Source: Streblospio benedicti | Lineage: Eukaryota > Annelida > Polychaeta > Spionida > Spionidae | DNA length: 64,000 bases | Reading direction: 5' to 3' | NCBI GenBank assembly: GCA_019095985.1 | Contig: CM032661.1 | Span: 10,750,569-10,814,568 of the forward strand | Shown here: piece after piece, positions 1 through 9,918 of the stretch | Layout of the letters: every line of letters begins with the position of its first letter | Numbering within the stretch: position 1 is the first letter of the stretch | Notes under the pieces: generated by a model | Databases searched by the model: none | Told to the model about the DNA's origin: nothing | The model's input: the letters and a program-made list of their open reading frames with translations, nothing else | Made by a program: the position numbers and the translations under genes

Positions 1-618
1 TATGTAAACAAGTATTGGTGAGATGCAGGTGTTGTTTGAAAAACTATCGATATGAGGTATTCAACTATCGAGTAGTTATATTGGGGCTTGTAGACGCTTC
101 ATATAGTCGACATTAATATCGATCGATCCATCACTAGTACTAGGTCCACACTTTTTAACCAATCGGTGCTGTCGCTGTGGTGGAAATAAACAAGAATGCC
201 CTAACAAATCCAAATATTTATGAGCAAAAAAGTATTAAAGATGGACGCCAATGTGAGCAAGTATGAGAAAATGTTCTGATTTTTACGTTTTTTTCTGTTT
301 ATTTCCATAATCATAATTTCAGTGATTGAGCAGTTCCAAGAAAACTGCAAATAGCAGTAACTTTGTTTCAAATTGTTACGAATTATTACATGTACTTTTT
401 ATTAGGCTGATCTTCTAATTTCGTATATGTTTCTGTGTTCTTCTGACGTGATCAGTACTGCAGTTTTTTCAAAAGACATACTGCTTTGAAGACTACCAAT
501 GAGAAAAGACGTAACAATGGTAAATACACTGACTGCTGACCCAGGTATAAATACTGTCTGGACAAACATGGCTATAGAGAATGGTTAAATGCAATCAATC
601 AGACAATATGGTATAAGG
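1..618. other. AT-rich intron sequence, nothing recognised
   Basis: No open frame with family likeness on either strand and no strong repeat seen. The next cadherin exon expected on the minus strand (final EGF or membrane span) was not found here, so it probably lies further left. Confidence 0.5.
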
Positions 619-620
619 TA

Positions 621-1158
621 CCATAGAAATGTGAGTATAAGACTACTTCAACTATAAATCGACCCCCCCTGCTCTGGCCTAAAAATTGGGAATTTAAAAA
701 AAAATTAGCGTATTAATGATCGAAAATCACTCACAACATAAACATCCGTGCAAGTGATTTCTAAAAACGGCGCTCTGATATTTGTACTCGAATCTTGGTT
801 AGGTTTGTTCACCGCCGCATACGGGACGACATTCGTGGATAATCAGTAGGGGTTTGTTTGAAAATAACTCGAAGAAAGTAGGTGAAAAAGAGGATTTTTA
901 TTTTTTTCTGACTATGAAAATGGGTACATGAGTTGAAATGTATTTGACAGAGTGAAATATGAAGAAATATGTATTGTTATTGATATGGATACTGCTGAAA
1001 TGGTCGCATGTTTGTGTGTCAGTCAATAGAAAATGAAGCTCTTACATTATCGCCTATGAGGTGCACGCCAAAGTTGAAACCCGAATTTAAGTCGACCCCC
1101 ATGGTTTGGAAAGAAATTTTGGGCATTAAAAACTCGACTTATACTCGCATTTTTACGG
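621..1158. mobile_element. MITE with mariner-like TA target duplication
   Basis: The ends are imperfect inverted repeats: CCATAGAAATGTGAGTATAA on the left and the complement of a right end reading CCGTAAAAATGCGAGTATAA. Each is flanked by TA (619-620 and 1159-1160). Internal copies of a GTCGACCCCC-like motif sit near both ends. At 538 bp and without a coding frame it is non-autonomous. TA flanks suggest Tc1/mariner mobilisation; that is an inference. Confidence 0.6.
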
Positions 1159-1631
1159 TATTACATTTGGTAATACACAATAAATTATCTGGGTCTCATA
1201 CATGAAGTCACAGATTTACATGCATTTTATTATTTGGAAATTTTTCAAGCGGAAGTTCAAAGCAAGAGGATAACATTCTATTACATGTAAATGTCTTCTT
1301 TCTCGTTTAATATTAGAATACCTTTCATGAAAGTTATTTCATAATGATAACAAAATACAAATGATGAAAGTGCAAAAAGTTAACCAACCCCTACTATTAA
1401 TTTGGACTTTAGAGACAGTGCTGGCAGTCTTTACAGGAGAACTTCTCGAAATAACCATATTTAAATGCTCCAGGGAGATAGATATATTTTCGAGATTTTG
1501 ACCCATTGTGGAGATTCTGCTCAACAAGTACAAACTCCAGAGAAATAAAGTTAAGTGCAAGTGCATTATATATATTAGACATATTGAATATATATGAAGC
1601 TATCGGATGTTAAATCTATAATAATACTTAC

Positions 1632-1827
1632 ATGCACTCTGCATGCCTCCACAAATCAACACAGACTAAAGGTGATGGACATTCATATTTAGTTATGACA
1701 CATGCCACACTTTCACATGTGTCACCCAGTTTATCACTACGGGTTACTACAGCAGAATCACTTTCAGAGTTTTGTGTCGCATCCATAGGAAACCATTCTC
1801 CCCCATACCGCACATCATTTATGCAAC
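1632..1827 (-). CDS. CadN: Cadherin exon 10: end of second LamG and Cys-rich module
   Basis: The exon reads CINDVRYGGEWFPMDATQN, closing the LamG domain. It then has CESVACVITKYECPSPLVC and VDLWRHAEC, the Cys-rich segment that precedes the final EGF and membrane span in type III cadherins. The acceptor is TTATCAG and the donor GTAAGT. It ends with two nucleotides (AT), so coding continues left of the window. A long CUG tract (as transcribed) lies 41 nt upstream of this acceptor. Confidence 0.92.
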
Positions 1828-1868
1828 CTGATAAAAGTAGGCATTTCATGATTTGTAAAGCAATTTAT

Positions 1869-1871
1869 AGC

Positions 1872-1957
<86 letters not shown>
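1869..1957. repeat. (AGC)n microsatellite, about 29 units
   Basis: Almost pure AGC/CAG repeat with one AGT interruption near the left end. In the minus-strand cadherin transcript it is a CUG repeat ending 41 nt before the exon 10 acceptor. The poly-serine reading on the plus strand is an artefact of the repeat. Confidence 0.97.
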
Positions 1958-1958
<1 letters not shown>

Positions 1959-1965
1959 TTTTCAA

Positions 1966-2164
1966 TTATTAATGTTTATTAGTGCCAATATATATTCATA
2001 CAAATAACTTTGCTATTATTTTTACAATACACATGTATCTGCTTATTTAGAATAAATATGGTCATTGGTCAATGGTTTCCATACCACTACCTTTTAGCAG
2101 ATTAATTTTTTTCCTAACTCATTTATTTTACGGGGAGATGTCCCTGCATAAGATGTTCTGATTT
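1966..2164 (+). repeat. 199-bp direct repeat, copy 1
   Basis: Nearly identical to 2578-2775, about 612 bp apart. Both start TTATTAATGTTTATTAG and end AAGATGTTCTGATTT. The unit has no TG...CA ends and no coding frame. A local duplication is the simplest reading; a terminal-repeat element in miniature is possible. Confidence 0.85.
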
Positions 2165-2577
2165 GATAGTTTCAACATAGACAGACATACATGTACCTTC
2201 GGAAATGCACGTATTATCAACGAATCTAGATGTCGATATCAATAGCCAATAATATGTGACTTAATTGGCATGGCAGCCATTAGTATCATTACTTTATTAT
2301 TATTTATCATTACTATACGTTCATATTTCTTTTAAACTATGTGTTTTCTACATGTACAGATTTTTGTAAACTTTATCTTAACATCCATACCAAATTCTCA
2401 TACAATATGGTACAAAATGCACTTCAAAAAGTTTCAACAATTTCAGACTTCAACTTTGTAAAATACCTATTTTGGTAAGAAGCATATAGAGAATTGAAAG
2501 AGGTGTGTTTTGTATTTGTTTTGTAATCATTTAAAGTATCCCTATATTAGGTCAAGATTTCACCTCAAATCAATGTC

Positions 2578-2775
2578 TTATTAATGTTTATTAGTGCCAA
2601 TATATATCCATACAAATAACTTTGCTATTATTTTTACAATACACATGTATCTGCTTATTTAGAATAAATATGGTCATTGGTCAATGGTTTCCATACCACT
2701 ACCTTTTAGCAGATTAATTTTTTTCCTAACTCATTTATTTACGGGGAGGAGTCCCTGCATAAGATGTTCTGATTT
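2578..2775 (+). repeat. 198-bp direct repeat, copy 2
   Basis: Second copy of the repeat at 1966-2164, differing at a few positions only. The 413 bp between the copies holds no recognised feature. Confidence 0.85.
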
Positions 2776-3201
2776 TTGCTGCACAATCTCCTAAGCGTTC
2801 AGATATTATGGGCATGCTTTCCTCCACTGTCAATGGGGTCCTTGCAAATTGCTCATATATTTTAATTTGGCTTCAATTGATCAAAATGAATATATTAGCA
2901 AATTCAAAGTTTGAAAATGATGAAATTTTTGTAAGAGTACATATCTGTCTATGTTACCTAGAAGCACAAAACTCATTGAATAGGTGTGGCATTTTTATTT
3001 GAAATCATTTCTCATGATTTTTAAAATAAGTGTCTTGAGAATTTTTTCATCCAGTCAAAAGACGGTGAATAAAATTGGTGTCCAATTTGTGGCAACAAAT
3101 GAGATTCCCGAAATTTATTTAGTCCATCCTTCTGTCTATGTAATGTCAGTAAAGTTAACATGTGAAAACATTTAAACAGTTAGGTTTAAACCAGAACTTA
3201 C

Positions 3202-3496
3202 TTTCTCTCAGATCATCATCCACGTAAACGACAGAGTTTGTTGAAGAAAATCGTGCCTCTCCACCAGCAAATATACTCCTCTGAGAAATTCGAATGTGCT
3301 GGTGACCTGAACTGATACCTTCTGAGTAGTTAAAATAAGGTCCTTCTCCACCATTAAGCTGAAGAACTACCCAGTTGCCAACTCTCTTTACATGTGAACT
3401 ATGCCATTGACCATTTGAAACATTCACAAATGACAGTTGAACTAATTCTTCACCACTTCCTAAGTTGTATCTGAATAATAATCGACCCTGTTTGAT
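3202..3496 (-). CDS. CadN: Cadherin exon 9: second laminin G, main part
   Basis: The exon reads IKQGRLLFRYNLGSGEE, then VSNGQWHSSHVKRVGNW, and ends SSTNSVVYVDDDLRE. G-x-W-H-x-x-x-x-x-R again marks LamG. The donor is AGAGAAA/GTAAGT. The acceptor (TTTTTACAG, ending 3497) lies inside a 53-bp tandem duplication that also copies the first exon bases. A second, decoy-like acceptor therefore sits about 53 bp upstream in the transcript. The last nucleotide A joins GT of exon 10 to give Ser. Confidence 0.92.
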
Positions 3497-3589
3497 CTGT
3501 AAAAAGAAGAAGTAGGGTAACTTAACCAGTTTCTGGCCCCTGTGTTGATCTTTAAAAAGAAGAAGTAGGGTAACTTAACCAGTTTCTGG
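3484..3589. repeat. 53-bp tandem duplication spanning the exon 9 acceptor
   Basis: The stretch from CTGTTTGATCTGTAAAAAG through TTTCTGGCCCC is repeated once with a 53-bp period (anchor AAAAAGAAGA at 3501 and 3554). The first copy holds the true acceptor of the minus-strand cadherin exon. The second carries a similar pyrimidine tract and an AG before ATCAACACAGG. The repeat also contains one end of the neighbouring MITE. Confidence 0.8.
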
Positions 3590-4224
3590 CCCCCTAAGGG
3601 CCACAAACTGAAATTATGTCATACAATCCAAATGTAAACAAAATCGAAAAATCATTTGTGTGTACGAGACCACTAAAACCGATACATAGTCATAATGTTA
3701 TGAGTAAAGATGATCACATAGATGACTTATTGACTAAAACAATTTGAAGCGTGATTTCAGATTCTGGCCTCCCATCTTTCAGTAATCGGCCCCTCTATTA
3801 AAAACACAAATTATTAAATTATGTCTTCTAATTCTCAGAATCAAACACAAACAACTCGGAACTCTTGAGCTCCTCGGAACTCTTGAACTCTTCGCTTTAA
3901 ACATTCATTCAGATTGGACCAGAATCAAATATTTAGAAATCATAGATTTTAGTAGAATATAGAATGGTAAAACCTATGAAGGCCGAAATCTGGAAGGCAT
4001 TTTTAGCTCTGCATGATACAAATCTTACAGAATCTATGCAATTGTCGTGTTGTGGCCTTAAGGAAAAGTCTATATGAAAAATATGTTAGTATCATTGTGA
4101 AGGACTGTTGTTTACAGATTGTAATTAAATTTTCTGTAGAAATCCATGTTATTTGAATGGAAAACGATTATATTTCACTACAGGGGCCACTTTCTGAGAG
4201 GGCCGAATTGTGGTTTTGTTACCC
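3568..4224. mobile_element. 657-bp MITE, TA-flanked, GGGTAAC ends
   Basis: The left end begins GGGTAACTTAACCAG and the right end is the complement of GGGTAACAAAACCAC; both continue into a GGCCCC-like block. TA lies just outside each end (3566-3567 and 4225-4226). There is no coding frame. A second, diverged copy lies at about 11348-11960. Tc1/mariner-type mobilisation is inferred from the TA target. Confidence 0.65.
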
Positions 4225-4578
4225 TATATTATTATCAACCTGATACATAATTTATTCTACTACTTAAGGGAACAAAAAGGCTATGGGAAAAAATAATTAA
4301 TTTTCAGCTTTTTAATGTTTATTATACTATAAACAATGAAGAACAACATTAAATGACTCTTTTTATGATCAACACTGATTCAACAGTTTTACTATTATGA
4401 CATATTTTGGGAACCATATACCATGGCATATGAACAAACAGTGACTCAATCATTGCCGGGCTATACATAACTATATGTGGTGGTCTAAACGTGCTGTTAA
4501 ATTTTGTTTCCAAAATTGTCGTTTTGCTTCATTACTCCGTGAATATTGTTGAACAAATTCATTAGCTGTGTTAATTCA

Positions 4579-4766
4579 TATAATACAGTACTTTCTTCAT
4601 ATCAACAGCTATAAAAATTTACAAATATATAACTCAATATTTCGACAACAGCTCTTTGCCTTTCCCCCAAAAAAACTCTTGAGAAAGACAAACAGTTGTT
4701 GTCGAAATATTGAGTTATATATTTGTAAATTGTGATAGCTGTTGATATGAAGAAAGTACTGTATTA
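4579..4766. repeat. Inverted repeat with about 75-bp arms, Penelope-end-like
   Basis: The arms 4579-4654 and 4693-4766 are near-perfect complements around a 38-bp centre. The right arm joined to the centre carries a hammerhead-like core (see 4674-4716). The same architecture, stem plus GAAA next to a palindromic block, recurs at 5109-5390, 36275-36366 and 37357-37402, so this looks like a pair of Penelope-like element ends. Confidence 0.6.
4674..4716 (+). ncRNA. Degenerate hammerhead-ribozyme-like core
   Basis: Stem I is AACTC (4674-4678) paired with GAGTT (4712-4716). Stem II is GACAA with TTGTC around an AACAGTTG-type loop, followed by GAAA and a minimal palindromic ATAT as stem III. The CUGANGA segment is only partly conserved. 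The arrangement matches the intact candidate at 5300-5345, so it is best read as a decayed relative, probably inactive. Confidence 0.4.
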
Positions 4767-5153
4767 TCTGTGAATATTGTTTTCGAATATATCTCGAGAA
4801 CTGATGATGCAAAAATATCCCTGAAAACATATTTGGAAAACATTTCATGAGCTTTCAAATGATCATAAACGCTAAGGAATAAAAAGATCATGGGGACAGC
4901 ACATATTTTGGAAACCCATGTAGGGCCATATATGCATTATTGCTTCAGCAGGGATTCAGTCTACAATCTGTGACAGTGAGCATTATTTTCACTCAGATTA
5001 CCTTGAATAGGTATGTTAGTCTATTTTAATAATATTTAAAAAACTATTAGCTCAAAAACTATCTAAAAACACATATTCTTGAATGTGTTCATTGTGTTGG
5101 TATTAAATATATTGGTTCATCTTTCTTTGTTCACAACACTAGATATTTTTTAA

Positions 5154-5199
5154 AACATTTACAGTTTCGCCAAACAACTGTTGGCATCCTCAGAATGTT
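5154..5199 (-). ncRNA. Hammerhead ribozyme candidate, mirror copy
   Basis: This is the left-arm copy of the motif at 5300-5345, read on the minus strand, with identical stem I, core, stem II and GAAA. A transcript crossing both arms would prefer the long hairpin, so activity would depend on which strand and how much is transcribed. Confidence 0.6.
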
Positions 5200-5299
5200 C
5201 TTCCCACGCAATGTCAAAGGTCAAATATTCTGATCCTGAGTTTATGATTCCATCTTCGTTCAGGATCAGAATATTTGACCTTTGACATTGCGTGGGAAG

Positions 5300-5345
5300 A
5301 ACATTCTGAGGATGCCAACAGTTGTTTGGCGAAACTGTAAATGTT
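5300..5345 (+). ncRNA. Hammerhead ribozyme candidate, minimal stem III
   Basis: Stem I AACATT (5300-5305) pairs fully with AATGTT (5340-5345). Core CTGAGGA (5306-5312) matches CUGANGA. Stem II is GCCAA with TTGGC, followed by GAAAC. The short ACTGTA then gives a two-pair stem III and a UA cleavage step after 5339. One unpaired base lies between the core and stem II, as in the other four candidates in this window. Hammerhead motifs with very short stem III are known from Penelope-like elements, where they may act as dimers. Confidence 0.65.
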
Positions 5346-5390
5346 TTAAAAAATATCTAGTGTTGTGAACAAAGAAAGATGAAGCAATAT

Positions 5391-6809
5391 ATCTAAAAAC
5401 ACGTTTGAAATGAGCGTCTCAAGGGCTTTCAAACAGTATATTACTCGAACCAAAACTCTTAACCATTTTATATTGTATAGAAAAATCGCATGCAATACAC
5501 ATCTTCTCCTGGCTGACCTCTGACCTTGTGACGTAACTCGCTATTTACAATATCACTTATACTTGGAGTGAGTACTGTATTTGCCATGACGAATTAAATT
5601 CCCAGCTGCAAATTAACCCAGTGCTTTTAACACTCACTGTCGGTTTTGACATCTGATGCAGACTAATGCCTCCCATTTCATTTAATTGGGCATGCGACTA
5701 CACTATGTAAACTACAAATGTAGCACATTTTTAAACAGTTACTTTCCATGTTACTGTAAACCATTAATTGAATACTTGTTAAATGTAGTGGTTCAAGACG
5801 TCATTGTTCTACCTGCCTATTTTTTATTGAGCTCAGAACAATAACTAGCTTGAACTCTACTGTCTCCTGTAAGTTCTAAAATGTACATTGCACTAACTTT
5901 CCCTAATCTAAAGACTGGAAATATTATCCATTGCATTTGGTATAATCTAAATTAAACTTGTTTTGACCCATATTGTGAATTGATATCTAGCCTGGGCATG
6001 TGTTAACATACAAATATATTGGCTTAAAAGTAACCCGTGATGACAATTTGCTTGGCTTGATATGCTAATGTGCAAGCAGTGCTTCAGTATTGCTCTTTTA
6101 ACACAGTGAACTACATGTACTTCTTTTATATTTACTTCATTTAATCTAAAAATACAATCATAAATATATTCTAAAACATCAGTAAAACAAATACATTGAT
6201 GGAAGTTGCCTAAAAATGATCAGAACATATTTAGTTACATGTGGGTTCTTGTTTAAATCATCTCTAGAGATGTCTGCCATTCATTTCGGAGATCATTCAT
6301 TCATGGCTATATTGGTTGTCTTTATGCTACACAATGATTTGTCAGCATTATTTAATTTACTATAGCACCATATTACACAGCAGAAATAGTGCATTTAACT
6401 TGATTTAAAGAAATCTCGCGAAGGTCGGAATGGATTGCTGGTCTCCAAACATAGCTGCACTTAGAGGTTGCTAGAGGTCTACAGGAAATGGGGACACATG
6501 GGAACACACAATAGTCGCTAAGCAAACTAGCCTTGTGACGTGACCCTAGCCGCATCTGAGGTTGACCTAGATATAGGGATAAAAGACAGGAGTTTTGACC
6601 TTCATGATCTTGAGGTCTCCACCGATAAAAAGAGAGCATCAGAGGGTGTGACCAAAGACCACCCTCACTCAAACCATATGAGTCAAAAATAACCATAACC
6701 CACAGGGAATCCTGTGGGAAATAACTAAATCATACAGTAAATTTCACAGCAAATTTCATAGTACGTTAGAATCAGATTTTTCTTTTACTATCTTAAAAAG
6801 ATAACAAAC
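5391..6809. other. Intron, no gene recognised
   Basis: AT-rich sequence. A GC-richer block (about 6400-6710) ends in a small hairpin CCCACAGGGAATCCTGTGGG. It has no family likeness I recognise and may be a short interspersed repeat. No convincing frame on either strand. Confidence 0.4.
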
Positions 6810-6994
6810 CTCAAGAATTATATATTCTGACTTATGCGCATTTTGAGCCTTGAAGAGTAGACCATTTGTTTGACGGGTTCTAAACATCAAATCCAATTCA
6901 GTCAAATGTCTCTTCTTTTCGATTTCCATGTAAAAACGATCTTTAAAATCCCATTCGACATATGAATTATGTTGAAAGTCTTTCAATGTAGTAG
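6810..6994 (-). CDS. CadN: Cadherin exon 8: start of second laminin G
   Basis: The exon reads TTLKDFQHNSYVEWDFKD, then LTELDLMFRTRQTNGLLF and SEYIILE. The SYVEW-x-F strand and L-x-L-x-FRTRQ-x-x-GLL are typical of the second LamG domain of DN-cadherin-like proteins. The acceptor is TTTTAG and the donor TGAG/GTTTGT. It leaves in phase 0 and joins IKQGRLLFRYNLG. The exon is short and lies in an otherwise gene-free 6-kb stretch. Confidence 0.88.
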
Positions 6995-7414
6995 CTAAAA
7001 TGTAAGCAAACATGGATTATAGATGCAACATATAGTGTTTAAAGTTATTACCGTATATGTTCTTATAAGCGCACCTGCCCTGTTAAGTGCACCCCCGCTG
7101 GCCCGTTTACACAGATTAAATTTAACAAATCTTGCTGTCTTTTTGCAAAGGTTTCATTTACCTGGTGCCATATTGTAAGACTAACACACCAGTACATAAT
7201 GTATATACCCGGCGCGTTGTGAAAACACGCTGGTACATGCCGGGTACGTTGTGAAAAAATGTCACTGTTGATACATGTTGACATTTATCGGTCAAATGAG
7301 CAATAAGAGAAAAAATGCATGAACTGCAAAAATTTCAGACATCTCTTGTGCTTTTGTTTTTGGTTCAAATTTGTTTTTTCTTTTAAAGTTTGCATTATGA
7401 CAAAACAGACTGAC

Positions 7415-7602
7415 CACATTGTTACACTAAAAAAGTTTGGTAATCCCCTGGGGCGGGGTCAATTTTACCCCCTGGGACATATATCAAGTATGGAATGATG
7501 ATCATATAGACATACAACTTCTGTGAAAAAATGATGAAATTTGAATGAATGATGAAAGGTGATCACAAAAGCTCACCATGTCTATGACAGGTGAGCTAAA
7601 AA
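7415..7602 (+). mobile_element. Helentron-like terminal cassette with hairpin end
   Basis: Matches 48828-49073. Shared blocks are GGGTCAATTTTACCCC, GATGATCATATAGACATACA and GATCACAAAAGCTCACC followed by GACAGGTGAGCT, which folds into a hairpin. In bivalves such a hairpin marks the end of non-autonomous Helentron-type elements that carry satellite arrays. Here a minisatellite (7603-7890) follows. Family assignment is inference. Confidence 0.5.
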
Positions 7603-7890
7603 TTGTTACCAAGTCGTTACCACGTCGTTACCAAGTCTTTACCAAGTGTCCACCAGGTCTTAACCAAGTGGGGACCATGTCAGGACCTTGTCTCCAATCC
7701 CTTTCACAACTTGGTATGGATCCCCGTTCCACGATCGTAACCAGCATCAAAACCAGGTTACGACCTGACAAATTTTCTTGGTCTTCACCTTGTCGCCATG
7801 GTCGGGATCACGTCTTCACCATGTCTTAACCAAGTCGTAACCATGTCCTTATCAAGTCTTTAGCAAGTCTGTACCATGTCAGAATCTTGT
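7603..7890 (+). repeat. Degenerate 11-12 bp minisatellite, ACCAAGTCTT-like
   Basis: About 24 imperfect units related to ACCAAGTCGTT / ACCATGTCTTA occupy the stretch. The open frame across it (7578-7829) is a product of the repeat. It directly follows the Helentron-like hairpin. Confidence 0.8.
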
Positions 7891-7911
7891 TGCCCAATTT
7901 AGTCTGGACCT

Positions 7912-8989
7912 GGGGTGGGTTTTATAAAGATTTCTCCGACGGTCAGTAATTACCGATCACAGGAGCAGTTACAGACGATCGGTAATTTCTGTTACTGTTT
8001 GTTTTATAAAGGTGCACGGTAATGTTAAAGACGGGGAATTGATCAAGACTATACACACGAGGTCTGTAGGCTATGAACTCAACTCAGAATTCAGCCAAAA
8101 ATTCAGCCAAAGATTCAGCATGAAATTCAGCACGAAATTCAGCCAAACGCACCAAGATGACCCCGTTTTGCGTAAGGTTTTGAACGAATGATGTGCATCA
8201 CGTTCAGATAACTATGTCACATGTATGTTGATAAACGTGGTCACTGAACCTACTCACCGTACTCAATCGTAACACTTTCATATCACACAGAACACACGTG
8301 AAAATTTAACATTGAGCGGGATTAGACACTACTGGAAAATGAGTTTCAAAAAATAAAAATTTTCACTTTGAAACCCTCTCACATAAAAAGTATTAGTCTA
8401 ATCATGTTCATATTGCACATGCATATATTTCAATTGCTCCTCTATGTGACCCGCTCATTTGTTTTTGCCATAGTAAACATTTCATATGAATAAATCAAGA
8501 CCCAAAGATGAAGCTTCCTGACGCATAATATCGCACAGCATATCTTTTTAATTGCAGGGATACTATGATTTCGATTGGTCTGTGGTTCCAAGTCAAATCC
8601 TATTTTATCATATAATATTTCTATTAACGCGCGAGAAAGTCTGTACAGACGACGGATTTCATCCTCTGTATATTCTTCTATAGTGGGTTTAATCTTCTTT
8701 TGAAAATCCGTGGCCTCCTTCTGTGTCTATTTCCATGTATAATATGGTGAATTAAAGCCACTTTGTAAGCATTGAATATTTGTTTACATAAACGTACTGT
8801 GTTTACGATGATAAATACTGCTACCGGCACAAAAATAAGTGACTGGAAACTCTGTGCGCGTTTACGATCATTTCACTGATGGATCGGAAACTTAAACTTT
8901 TATAAAACCCAAATTTATCGATCTTATTGGTTACCTCGGACCAGAAAGTAGTATTCCCGTGCACAGAAAATCTTTATAAAACCCACCCC
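7912..8989. mobile_element. 1.08-kb non-autonomous element with TIRs
   Basis: The left end GGGGTGGGTTTTATAAAGAT is the near-exact complement of the right end around 8965-8989. No target duplication could be fixed. Inside, 8075-8140 holds a short tandem run of ATTCAGCC-like units. The internal part 8045-8525 recurs inverted at 20530-21020 and, shorter, at 32838-33015. No coding frame; superfamily unknown. Confidence 0.6.
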
Positions 8990-9230
8990 TGGTCTTTTTC
9001 ACACATTTTTAGATGGCGACTGTGGAATGGGATAAACTTTTGTCAAAAAAAATTTGCATATTTCTTGTGACTTAGTCGTCAATATCCACGACTTTTTTAA
9101 GTTATGACTAGGTATAGACCGTGGAACGAAGGGGGGGGGTGTTGGGGGAGGGGTATAGTACAATTTTTACCAATACAACTGAACCTATCTCAGATTGGAC
9201 ACATTTGATATCTCATCAAAATATGCTTAC

Positions 9231-9423
9231 GTGTTTCACATTTAGGCCCACGCCATCCTGGTTTACATGTACAACCATAGCTGCGTGAATGCAAGTCTCC
9301 GACACATGAGCCATTTATGCCACACTTAGGACCGCTAGTATCAATGCACAGAGAATCTTCTAGGGCACAGCCATCTTGAGAATTCATATGATGCCCAACA
9401 TTACCAACATGCAGATCATATAA
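9231..9423 (-). CDS. CadN: Cadherin exon 7: EGF-like repeat between the two LamG domains
   Basis: The exon reads LYDLHVGNVGHH, then a Cys-rich stretch with CALEDSLCID, CGINGSCVG and CTCKPGWRGPKCET. Six cysteines with the ending C-x-C-x-x-GW-x-G-x-x-C mark an EGF-like repeat. The acceptor is TTTCAG and the donor GTAAGC. The single last nucleotide C combines with CT of the next exon to give Pro, reading CETPTTLKDF. Confidence 0.92.
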
Positions 9424-9753
9424 CTGAAATGAAATCTTGCTTGTTTTATTGAATGCTATCAAACATTTTCATTTAGTATGGAATTATTTATCTTGACATA
9501 TAACTTTGAAAGTATCAAAGCACAACTTTGATATTGTTAGCATAGGGTTGTAAAACCTGTCTCGAGCTATACCAATACAGTGGAAGGAGCTTGCTTGCCA
9601 TAGAAAACAGAGACTCAAATTGAATCCACATGCAAATTTGGGGAAAAACACGTCAAAATATTGTCGAATATCAGTAGCAGAAATCATTATTATGTAATGT
9701 ATACAATATAAACATCATATTTGACTTACAACATATTTGTTTTAATTTCTTGG

Positions 9754-9918
9754 AAAAATAAATAGACAAAACCGGGTGAGTTTGTAACATGATTTATTCT
9801 ATTGGGTGAGTTCTTGGGGCGTATCACAGAGAGCCCGAAGAGCGAGCGTGATACGTTCCACAAACGAATCCCAATAACATAATTTATGTTACAAAACGAA
9901 CCTGGTTTTGTATTTATC
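9754..9918. mobile_element. 165-bp foldback MITE-like unit
   Basis: The left part (AAAACCGGGTGAGTTTGTAA, then TTCTATTGGGTGA) is complementary with mismatches to the right part ending GGTTTTGTATTTATC. The arms are about 45-50 bp with about 65 bp between. No coding capacity. Confidence 0.5.

Larger units (their letters stand above)
5109..5390. repeat. Near-perfect inverted repeat, 131-bp arms, 20-bp loop
   Basis: The arms 5109-5239 and 5260-5390 are complementary with one mismatch seen (near 5119/5380), around the loop 5240-5259. Each arm carries the same hammerhead-like motif in opposite orientation. Text upstream of the left arm (from about 5085) matches the Penelope-end text at about 34553-34581, so this is probably a head-to-head pair of Penelope-like termini. 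Confidence 0.85.

Noticed and set aside
1632-1982. 116-residue plus frame with a long poly-serine
   Set aside because: Made by the AGC repeat and the complement of cadherin exon 10; no family likeness.
4795-4840. CTGATGA followed later by GAAAAC, resembling a hammerhead core
   Set aside because: No stem II can form between the boxes and no stem I partner was found.
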